From Phoronis australis (Eukaryota > Phoronida > Phoronidae): a stretch of 28,095 nucleotides of DNA. Under the pieces are notes generated by a model. That model was not told the DNA's origin. It did not search any database and worked only from the letters and a program-made list of their open reading frames with translations. Within the stretch, counting starts at the first letter, position 1, and each line of letters opens with the position of its first letter. The DNA lies in assembly GCA_002633005.1 (NCBI GenBank), contig NMRA01001028.1, positions 1-28,095 on the forward strand, in the 5' to 3' direction. The translations under genes and the position numbers were made by a program. Below are positions 1 to 9,044 of the stretch, one piece after another.

Positions 1-70
1 TCGGGCAAATGTGAGTTTTATTTGTAGGTTGGAACCGATTAACTGCAACATTATTTTGACTACAGTCCCC

Positions 71-286
71 TTTTAAGAGCCGTGTTCACCCTGACGCCCG
101 TTCAAAACTTTCCAACTTTTCAAGCTTTCGGCAAAGCGTCCACCATCAAGTTACAGGATAGAACCTTCTGTAAAACCGCTAATATCTCTGTGAACGCGCT
201 CTGTCACAGAGAAATTTAGCCCTCAAAACGAGCCCCACTCTCTTACCATTAGGTATGGAGGTGTCAATTTCAGTGTAACCTTCTCA
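71..286. repeat. Dispersed repeat A, left copy
   Basis: This segment is clearly similar, in the same orientation, to about 16636-16880. Shared blocks include the stretch around 122-176 (TTCAAGCTTT, GGCAAAGCGTCCACC, AAGTTACAGGATAGAACC, TTCTGTAAAACCGC) and the edge block GTCAATTTCAGTGTAACCTT at 264-283. Similarity stops abruptly at about 286 here and about 16877 in the other copy, so that is probably one true end of the element. The other end is unclear near 71. On the minus strand this edge directly follows the ORF1 fragment, so the repeat either interrupted that ORF or sits beside it. The family is unknown. Confidence 0.8.
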
Positions 287-815
287 CTGTTTCTGCGTGA
301 ATGACCTTCTATGTTATCTACCTTTGATTCCAGGTAGTCGAACCTGTGTTTTGAACACTCTTCTCCCAGGACTTTCGCCTCTTCTTCGATCACCTGGAAT
401 TTGTTATCGATTTTTTTATTTAACTTGTTGAACGTTTTGTCCATCATTCCATATACCCTTGTCAGTTGATTTTTAAGGTCACATAGTAAAAGGTACTAAT
501 GACATCGTCATTTTTTGGATTTAGAGTACCCGAAGCACTCACAGTTGCTTGTCTCATTTTAGGCCCGGTCTGTGTTTCGCTATCGGATCCGGGTTTGGGT
601 TCAACCTCACCGGACAGGATGAGGAGGAGTGAAAGGGACAGTAGAACCATGACCGTAAAGAACGTGTATTTAGCTTGAAAAGGTCGACCTACATGTATAC
701 ACATTGAGAGCTGGGTCATTGAGGGTGATTTGACTTCTGACCGGCACCCCGTGAACAGACCTATTTTGCATCTCCACTGTTCCACATTGATTCCCATTGT
801 TTTATAAATACACAA
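223..815 (-). pseudogene. Broken ORF1 of a non-LTR retrotransposon with a 2A-like motif
   Basis: Two minus-strand reading frames, 815-462 and 447-223, join if one base was lost near 470-500. The first contains a hydrophobic run (FFTVMVLLSLSLLLIL) followed by SGEVEPKPGS at about 585-614. This resembles the 2A-like DxExNPGP signal that precedes ORF1 in many APE-type (CR1-like) non-LTR elements. Here D is E, N is K and the last P is S, so it should not work as a 2A signal. The second frame is Lys/Glu-rich and probably a coiled coil (DKTFNKLNKKIDNKFQVIEE). It ends with DNIEGHSRRNS, which matches the start of the LINE ORF1 RNA-binding region (SRRNN). The remaining codons derive from repeat A. No endonuclease or reverse transcriptase is present in the window, so this is a 5' fragment. 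The ORF1 identity rests on motif recognition only. Confidence 0.6.
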
Positions 816-3410
816 CGGCTACCACGACATTTACAGTTACTTAAAGGGTATCAAATCTCTTCAATAAGTGTTTCTGGAGTCGATAAAATGAAAAAGTAAG
901 TAGATACACGCCAAAACTAAAACTTAGCTGAATAAAACAATATTCAGTTTTTGAATAAAAGTAATCCTATCTTTCATTTCATTCATGCTTCATTTTTTAA
1001 GAATTTTTTGTGTTCCATTTTCATGTGGAATTCAATTAAAACTAGGTTGTCTACCTCGGATGTTTAATCTGATTTTCGTCTGAGATGGAATTGTCAGGTG
1101 AGGTACATGTATGTGCCAGAGCACAACTATTCCTTACAGCCCGTGATACCTGTTTTTTCACCTGAAATCTCAAATATTACCTGGTAACGACTTGTCTCAG
1201 TGCACAAGATAACTTAAAAATAGCAAAAAAATGTAGGCGCATCTCACCCAAAACTATTCTCTCTAATAAATACTTTCAAAATTTAATTGCAAATGAGGAA
1301 TGCAGTTTTAAAGACGGATGGAAGTGCCAGTGACTTCATAACGTGTATGCTGTTCATGTCCACTGACGGACAGTTTTGGCCAATGCATACATGATACAAC
1401 TCACCCTTATCGTCGTGTGAAGTACGATCAAGGGGGTATACATGTAGGAAGAAGGCAGTACTATTCATCGGTCATTGTAGTCCGTTTTGGGTCCTCTTCA
1501 TTTTGCTTCGCATATTACCCATAAGTCACATGCTGGGCACGGCATGTATGCTACAGCTGTTCGGGCTGGTGACATCATTAATTCGTTTATTGCCCCAAAT
1601 CTATCCCATTCTTCCCAAAATAATACTGTACGAACTAAGTAAATCCACTGATTGTCTACTGTATTGCCAGGGCAACTAATTCACATTTTTATTCCTGACA
1701 TTCGGAACAGAATATAACTGATAGTGACCAGTATCGGATTTGCACGCAGCGCCTTGGGTGAGCAATAAGTCAATACCATGTTTATATTTCTCACTCTAAA
1801 GCACCTGGACTGTAATTCTTCTTTACAACTGCTTATTCAGTTTGGGAAAGTTTATTTCCATGATATAAAAGTTGTACTTTGGGTCGTCACCATTAATAAT
1901 AAAAACATCAGAAATTTTCAACTAACGTTTCGATGTCTAAAACGTCATCATCAGGACATGCAACCAAGGCCTTCTTACAACCTTGGCCCACACAGTGTAT
2001 AATAGAGCTATCAGCTTCCATCATGGCAAACATCAAAGATAATTCGTAAGACCAGTGAAAGCCAGCTGTGCGCCATCTGCTTATAGACCAGATCACGCTC
2101 GAACCAGCTGATATTTTCAGGTTCATTTTCAGGTTCATGTTTTACTGGGTTATCTATTGGACTATAACCTTCGGCGAAGATAAGATAAGAAAAATTGCAT
2201 GGAATAGATGAGTCAGAGGTATATTTTGGTCGTGCGTGACAGTCTATTGCACAGTCAACGAAGCCGACCTACTGACGAAAGTCGTCGAGCTGACTGCTCA
2301 GCCTTCAAGATTTTCCGCTTTGTGCAGACTGACGGGATGCAAGGAACCTGATCATCAAGTAAGTCAAATACCTCTGCTTGATATGCAGAAGTGTGCGTAC
2401 TATAACGTATCATTAATGCAGCAACTGAAACGTGTTGTTGAAGTCTCCTCAGCTTCGGGAACACGACTGCTTCTCGCTAGCTGAACAGACCTGCAGAACT
2501 GTGGTGTTCCACGCAGGTTCTCGTACACAGTCGAAATGTATACTTGAGATAGTTTATTGAGTTTCAAGTTTTTTGTGTCTCAGAAGTATATAGGTGTTCC
2601 AACAATTCTACACTGCTTGATCCACCCTAACAATAACATGGTTTTAGTCTTGTACCTCAATTTATGGACTGTTTTCGATTGGGTTTGAAAAAGAAAGAAC
2701 ACATTAGGCAAAGATATTTATTCGGACGATTGTTCCAGATTTGAGCGATTTGGAAAAAGTGGTTGGTCTCACGTTTGTGAACTTTTAATCCTCATCTGTT
2801 ATGAAAAATTGGCATGATATTTGCTGTGATCTTTAATTATTGATATTTTTAAAATCTCTTGTTGCCATTTCCTCGTAATGAAAATTTTCCCCTGCTCTCT
2901 TTAGCGTAAAATGTCGTTTTCACATGGGATATGGATAACAACGAACTTGAAGTTAACAGAAATTGCCGAGGCAGCTATTCCTTGCCGTAGTCATTAGTCT
3001 TTCACTAAATAATCCCTTTCCTTGAACTCGTTTTAGCAGTTACGTTCTCATTGTTTGCGAAACAGGGTTTTTGTGAGATAGTTGAAGGGGGTGCAATTTT
3101 TTATCCAACTTGACGTGTTTGACATCAATAGATGACAGAATTGAAATTAATTTCGAGCCGATTACTTTCATCATAGTGTATGTGGCAATCCCAGAGTAAA
3201 GCAATTTTTCCGCTAAAACTCAGATTTTGGTTATTGCAGTGTAATTTACATCACCGTGGTAATGAAAATACTTATCAACATAAACCAACAAAAAGAAAGT
3301 AGACAAAGACTCAGTAACTGCCACTGTTATGCTATGATCTGTTGTGAAGTAAAAGAACTGTTATAGTTTTAAGAGTAGAATCTGTTGCGTCTGATGGCTA
3401 CAGCTGAAAC
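816..3410. other. Non-coding, no recognised gene
   Basis: I see no convincing exon here. A moderately GC-rich block at about 1900-2490 has short open frames on both strands and looks like worn mobile-element sequence. On the minus strand, about 1960-1922 carries CTGATGA followed by GAAACG, discussed under findings. The rest is AT-rich single-copy sequence. Confidence 0.5.
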
Positions 3411-3411
3411 C

Positions 3412-3497
3412 CACAGAGCGTCACCAGTGGACCACGTGACTAGTGGGCGTATCTCACACAGTGTCACCAATGGTCCACGTGACTAGTGGGCGTACCT
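3412..3497. repeat. 43-bp tandem duplication containing CACGTG
   Basis: Two adjacent copies with a 43-bp period share TCACCA, TGG, CCACGTGACTAGTGGGCGTA and CT. Each holds one palindromic CACGTG E-box (about 3433-3438 and 3476-3481) followed by ACTAGTGGGCGTA. The flanking sequence is not repeated. Confidence 0.85.
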
Positions 3498-4080
3498 GAT
3501 ACATGACTGAGCAGTGATGAGCGTCATATGCTATTATCGTCACACACATCATGACATAATAACAAAACTATTCGTCCACTCAAAACCTGGATATCAAGAT
3601 TGTTGCAATAGCGTTCTGTTTGCCAAATATTTTATCATGTATTAACGCTTACAAATAAAAATCTGCAGTGAGTAGATTTGACCTAGGTCATAAATGTATC
3701 GCCTGTCTATGTAAATAAACGAAATTAAGAGAACACGTATCCCACACATTAATGCTCGCCTTCAGGATTAAGTTGAGTGAGCAGAGTCTCCTATCGGAGT
3801 GATCTGAACCCAATATCATTCAAGTTAGATACAATGACTGATATTTACATTTTGTTACAGCTATAAATCCTGAGTGAGGAAGGCGGACTTTAAGAAGTTG
3901 CTGGACATGTTCTTCAACTACAGTTATAAATTAAGAAGATTTGTTAAAGCATTGTCAACGTGAGTTGTCGAGCGAGGCCGACAGTGCGCACGATTTTTTT
4001 ACGATTTTCTTCCGTCTATGAAACTAAGCTAGTTAATCTCGTTAACAAAGTTTTCTTATATCTGCATGGTGCTTACAGTT
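3498..4080. other. Non-coding, nothing recognised
   Basis: AT-rich sequence without an open frame of note, repeat or RNA gene that I can identify. Confidence 0.5.
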
Positions 4081-5460
4081 GAGTTTAAAATATCAAATTT
4101 CAGGTCATATGGTGCACCCACGTGTCATTAGGTGCATTTTTTATCTGAAATTTTGACTTTTCCATTCAACACCTATTCTGTTAAGTCAACTGTGATTCTT
4201 GGGCTATCCAATCGGAAACAATGGGTCCAAGGTCATTGGGTGCAAACAATTATATGAAGTGAGGCACTTCAAATTCACATGCCTGCTTAGTACACGTACA
4301 CTGTAACTGACTTCTTAACCTAAAGTTTCAGGTCATTTGGTGCATTTTTCTTCTGAAACTTTGGCCCTCTCATTCAACACGTATTCTGATGTTTCAACAG
4401 TTAGACAACTATGATTCTCAGCATTAAACACACTTTTCTTAGACATGGCAGAAATTCTACTCAAAGGGCTTATAAAGCACCGGGTAGGGCCACTTGGAAC
4501 AAAGGTCATTTATTGTTGACATTTTTATGGAATTCTTTTTAATTTCAACACACAGGTGTAAGTTCACATGCCAATCAAACAGCCTACTTTGCTAAGCAAT
4601 CGTCAAAGGTTATTGAGTGCCAAATAAGATTTTGGGCTAAACACTTCAGATTCTTACGCCTGCTTTGTACATGTAATTGAGTTCCAATTCTAAGGTTTCA
4701 GGTCGTTCGGTGCAACCATTGAGTCATTAGGTGCATTCTCCTTTGAAAATCTTGACTTTAAGTTCATTCAACATGTATTCTTAGATTTGAAATTTTGACC
4801 TTTTTGTTCAACATGCATTCCAAGGGGCTTTAAATGATTATTAGCATTAACCACACTATTCATTGAGTTTACAGTCATTCCCTTATCAGATATCATAAGG
4901 CACCAAAGGGTCAATTAATGCAGAAGTCATCAAATTATCATGTGATTTCAACTACAATTTTAAGAGTTCATTTTAATCTTGGTAAACGGGTTGTTGTCAA
5001 TAATTTCCAATACAAATTCCTGTAAAGTGCACACGCAGAGTCTATTATTGTCACTGCGTAACTCAAAAATGATGTCATTGGGTGCAAAGGTCATATAATT
5101 ATCAAAATGCTACTTCTTCAGTTTGAATGGTTCCCTCTTCAAATTAAGTGGATAGGAACAAGTCAATAATACAATTATAAATTACTTTTCTAAGTAATTG
5201 GGGCATCCAATCAGATTAGATAGCTCAACGTTTAGAGGTTGCAAACTAAGATTTTGAGCCACACACTAAAATTACGTATTTGATTGGAAAGCGTTATTGA
5301 GTTCCAAACCCATTGTTTTAGGTCATTTGATACAAACACGGTGTCTTATGCTGCAAAATATTTTGTGAAGTTTTGACCTATTCATTCAACACGTATTTTC
5401 CTGTGTCAAAGTTAGACAACTGTGATTCTCAGCAAGAAACACATTTTTCACATACTTTGC
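4080..5460. repeat. Decayed array of related repeats with AGGTCATT / GGTGCA cores
   Basis: Blocks recur with diverging spacing. TTTCAGGTCAT followed by GGTGCA lies near 4098, 4327 and 4697, and TTTTAGGTCATTTGATAC is near 5316. GTCATTAGGTGCATT occurs near 4124 and 4723. CATTCAACACGTATTCT or a close variant is near 4163, 4371, 4768 and 5385. A block reading GACAACTRTGATTCTCAGCA, with AAACACA a few bases further on, is near 4405 and 5415. Shorter cores (AAGGTCATTGGGTGCAAA and variants) are at 4229 and 5074. The pattern fits an old tandem or segmentally duplicated family. There is no coding capacity. Confidence 0.7.
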
Positions 5461-7201
5461 AATGCTTTACTAAAAGGGCTGGAAGTCTAAAGTTCTTTTA
5501 TTTTTTAACACGCGGCCTGGGCTGAACAAGCATAATGTTACTACCTCACGCACTGTACACGCATTCTCATTATTAGCATCTAAAAGCATTCTAAAAGGAC
5601 GAGAGTTGCAGTAGCTTTCTCATCAAATGCACTTCATTTCCAATCCATTGAGGGCGTTTCTGATAGCGTGAAAGCCGTACTTCTAGAACATCCGTGAGTC
5701 TTCTGTGATGGTGAAGTTTAGTGAGATATATCTTCACTTACTATATATATAAGGAATATTCTAATTTTTACTGTGAATTTCTCATTCAGGTAATCCTACA
5801 CTGTGCTAAAAATAGTTGAAATCGTTTTTGGTTTGACGGTCAAATGCACTTTAAGGTTTGTCGATGTGTCACAATATGAATCATATTACTCTAAGTTTTC
5901 AGTCTAAATTGTGTTTTGAAGTCGTGTTTTGTAACTTCTTGCTTTCCTACTTCACGTTATCAATGCAACAATATAACGAATCTTAATTAGAAAAATAAGC
6001 TATGTTGGAATGTAAAGCTTCAAGCCTCCAATCCTTGTTCCTTGCAACTTCATATACAGTAGGTTTAAGTCATGCCTGAAACACCAATCGGTCGCCATGG
6101 TAATAGTTAGGCATGCCCGTGTTGTTGGATAAAGTTAGTAAAGTTTAAATATTCTCATGTACTGTGCATTCTAAGTTATTTATCAAAGTCAAACGTTAGA
6201 TCACTTCGGTTTATGTACATGTATTAACGTAGCAGTACGGAGATTATTTCAGTTATGACTTATGTGCAGTAGATAAAACCCTCAACTTCCTTGAAAGGAT
6301 TTAACTCAAGAAACAAAATAAGGAGTTCCAACTGAAAGAACTTAATTTTGATTTGAATTGTGGAAAACCTAAATGATTAAATCATAATCGTCCTTTAATT
6401 AGTTCTTTCATTTCCGCTATTGAGTGACCAAAGCATGATAGAATTAGTTTACCACAAATAATGTGTTCAGGCATTTTTCGTGATATTTTTGGTTTACTAC
6501 TATTTCAATAGATTAACACACCAATTTAAAAAATATTGTACAGTTGAAATACAAGGTAGCATGCTCCTCATTTGTCTATGCAATCTTTTGACTATCTTAC
6601 AACTGAACAGATATAGTGAAAACTCAGCTTGTCACAGCATTTTATTACAATACCACTTCATTTCGACTGTACAGGCGAAGACGTACCACTGAAAAGTCAT
6701 CCCTTCAAGTGACCTGTTCTGAAATAGGGAATTAATTCGACAGTGGAATGCGGTGATACAAGCGCCAGTTAGTCATTTAAAACACTTCAGAAACTGGTAA
6801 AGTTCACGAAAATTCATTTCTTTACTCTACTTGAAATGAAACTGGGCTTGGCAATGCACAGCTGTGCTTAAAATGTCATGTAAATGTGAAGTGATACTAA
6901 CACAATTGCATAGCACTTTGTTTACTTGGCTGCCATAAGTTATGGCAGACAAGTGCTGTTGTGGGGCTTAGGTGAACTGTGGGCCTGTGGCCTCTCGTGT
7001 TCAATAAAGTTAAAACATCTTATTACGAATTTGTGCTTAAAAGGTATATCGAGAAACAGGCCTTGTGCTTGTTTCCTTTGCTGTGACACGTGATGCTTAG
7101 AATGACTTTTCATGAGAGTCACGTCATAGTCACCCGATGTCAGGCACTCAAGTTCACTGCAATTCTGTTTCCAGAATTCACTCAAGATTCTGCTTTTAAG
7201 T
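5461..7201. other. Intergenic region upstream of the TPR gene
   Basis: No recognised gene. The sequence is AT-rich and contains a short TATATATATA run near 5740 and many stops in all frames. It should hold the promoter and 5' UTR of the downstream gene, but I see no clear TATA box or initiator at a convincing distance. Confidence 0.45.
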
Positions 7202-7346
7202 ATGGAGAGCGCCCCAAGCAAAATAAGTGACGGTACTGGGCGTACAGACGACAACACTTCTCCGACGTCTCACGCAACTAGTTTTCTTAGATCAACATCT
7301 GAAGATAAACGCGATCCTATAGGTTCTGACAAAAACGTCGAAAAAG
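7202..7346 (+). CDS. Nucleotidyltransferase-TPR protein, predicted exon 1
   Basis: An ATG opens a frame that encodes a polar, probably disordered N-terminus of 48 residues rich in Ser, Thr, Asp and Lys (MESAPSKISDGTGRTDDN at its start). It ends at AAAAAG|gtaatg, a plausible donor that leaves one base of a split codon. The large downstream exon begins after ctcttttcag with two bases, AA, so the join makes GAA (Glu) and keeps the frame. The matching phases and the clean acceptor are the evidence that this is the first coding exon. Without a transcript, this exon is less certain than exon 2, and other 5' exons could exist. Confidence 0.6.
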
Positions 7347-7511
7347 GTAATGAAAACGAATCTTTACAGCTTTGTGTAACAATGATTAATTATTCGTTTA
7401 ACCACTGAAGTTAAACCTGTAGACATGGAACGGTAACTCTCACAAGTGACGCACGCATATTCTGGTGTTGCAGATTTACATAGTCAGATTGGATTTCTGT
7501 ATTTGACGGGT

Positions 7512-7680
7512 GATCCCGATCGCTCAGTGGCTAGAGCGTCTAAGTGATCAGCAGAAAGTCCTATGTTCGAGTCTCAATGAGAGGCAAAAATGTTTTCAGA
7601 CTCCTATTCATTAGGTTACGTAATGTGGCCAACAGGTGGCGTGCAGACCAGATTTAAAATGTGTGTGATCTATATTTCCA
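7512..7680 (+). mobile_element. tRNA-derived SINE-like element, copy 1
   Basis: A tRNA-like head is followed by a body shared with copy 2. The A-box-like part is CGCTCAGTGGCTAGAGCG at about 7520 and the B box is GTTCGAGTCTC at 7565-7575. The body reads GGCAAAAATGTTTTCAGA, then ATTCATTAGGTTACG, then ATGTGGCCAACAGGTGGC, then CAGA and TTTAAA. The corresponding B boxes of the two copies are 249 bp apart. The ends are approximate because I found no clear target-site duplication. Confidence 0.65.
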
Positions 7681-7756
7681 CACCGATTCAATATTTACAT
7701 ATTTATATACACTCACGAGTTGATGATCGGGATGCCCACTGCTAAGTGTGATTGGA

Positions 7757-7930
7757 TCCTTTTGTTTCGTTGGTGGTCTAGAGCACATGCACGGTTATCA
7801 GAGCGGGGTCCTGGGTTCGAGTCCCGGTGGGGGGCAAAAAGCTGTTCAGAGTTATGTTCATTACGTCACGTTATGTGGCCAACAGGTGACTTGCACATCA
7901 GACTTAAACATGTTTTTAACACTCTAAATA
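7757..7930 (+). mobile_element. tRNA-derived SINE-like element, copy 2
   Basis: The better preserved copy. The A box is about TGGTCTAGAGC (7774-7784). The B box GGTTCGAGTCC (7814-7824) lies in an intact T arm, with CTGGG pairing CCCGG. The body GGGCAAAAAGCTGTTCAGAG, then GTTCATTACG, then TATGTGGCCAACAGGTGAC, then TTAAACATG matches copy 1. It is not a functional tRNA: the anticodon arm and acceptor stem do not form a normal cloverleaf. Confidence 0.7.
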
Positions 7931-8253
7931 ATAATTGTTTGCTTCTGGTATAATCAAACACCATCATGAGCTCATGATAGATATTCTAAGGATATGACTT
8001 GTATGAAGTCACACGAAAATAGCAGAGTTGTGAAGAGATTTAGTGCCATTGAATAAAGTGACATTTTCCGTTTGACCTAGTTTTAGAATTTATTTCACCT
8101 CTTTTTGTGCCAGGTGTTTTACAAGATTGTGGTGATAATGATTGTGTGGATATGTCTTAAGAAAATATTATACTTTCGAAACTGTCTAGATAGCTTTACA
8201 TTGCGCCTAGTATATGTAGCTAAGCAGTGGTATTGACCACGACCTGCATCCGG

Positions 8254-8319
8254 ATTTGCAAGCAGACGATCATCCTTTTGCAAGCAGACGATCATCCTTT
8301 TGCAAGCAGACGATCATCC
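8254..8319. repeat. 22-bp tandem triplication
   Basis: There are three head-to-tail copies of TTTGCAAGCAGACGATCATC plus flanking bases, with a 22-bp period. The copies are almost identical, differing only in the first base, which suggests a recent expansion. Confidence 0.9.
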
Positions 8320-8505
8320 TCTTGACAATAATAGTGGAGATTACACCGTAAAATATTTCAATGAAACATTAATGATTTTTTTCGGAAGAAGTTTTCGGTG
8401 ATAACAGATCTAAATTGATTTTACTTCTGCTAAACAAAAATTCAACCCTAAGCCTTATATTTCCTTGCAGCAAACAACACTGGGTCAAACAAATTTAACT
8501 AGCCT

Positions 8506-8860
8506 ATGGATGCACAGCGTGTGATTGAAGTCCATAGCTTTGAAACAGAATTTGGTAATGACTATTACTTAGTCGTCATGAAAAATATTAAGGGTGTAAA
8601 GGGTGTACAAATGTTTATAAAATCGCACTCAAACACAGTGAATTTACTTTTAAACAAAACACATGGGCAAGAATTTAAACTCATGTTTAGAGTTACTGTT
8701 GTTGATATGGGGTAGAAATAAATATCAACAGACCTATCATTTGGATGATGACCATTCTTTGGGGGTATTTCTTTTTAGAACTGGCCAAATTACGCGATTA
8801 ACTGGGCATACGTGGGAGGATGTTCTCGCAGATTTAAAATTTGCGATAATTTGGGCGTAA
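8506..8860 (+). pseudogene. Unrecognised ORF pair joined by a +1 frameshift
   Basis: The frame 8506-8715 (69 codons) runs to a stop after VTVVDMG. The frame 8663-8860 continues with GRNKYQQTYHLDDDHSLGVF. One base deletion near 8710 would fuse them into a product of about 115 residues with normal amino-acid composition. I recognise no domain. It could be a decayed gene or transposon fragment inside the intron, or chance open frames. A true exon is unlikely, because neither part has flanking splice sites that would keep the frame between exons 1 and 2. Confidence 0.25.
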
Positions 8861-9044
8861 GCTCGTAAAAGCCACTTTCTTGCTTGTGCTTTGTGGTGTA
8901 TATTTAATATACGCTTAAATTATTTTCTGGAGACTTTTCATTATGGAACCCAACAATTCATGTTAAAGATTCGCTGAAACAGGCGAAAAGTATTTGAAAT
9001 AAAATGACAATGAGAGATTTTCATGCTGACCCATCTCTTTTCAG

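Larger units (their letters stand above)
7347..9044 (+). other. Predicted intron 1 of the nucleotidyltransferase-TPR gene
   Basis: This is the interval between donor gtaatg at 7347 and acceptor ctcttttcag ending at 9044. It carries two SINE-like copies, a 22-bp triplication and an unrecognised frameshifted ORF, all described separately. Confidence 0.55.

Noticed and set aside
2236-2484. Open frames on both strands in a GC-richer block
   Set aside because: Neither frame shows a recognisable domain, and overlapping opposite-strand frames of similar length point to worn repeat sequence rather than a gene.
6480-6692. Small membrane protein
   Set aside because: A 70-codon AT-rich frame with no family resemblance or splice context; such frames are expected by chance in this composition.
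7757-7840. Functional tRNA gene
   Set aside because: The A and B boxes and T arm are present, but the anticodon and acceptor stems do not pair and a SINE body follows.
8254-8319. CRISPR-like array
   Set aside because: The three 22-bp copies are directly adjacent without spacers, and the genome is animal.
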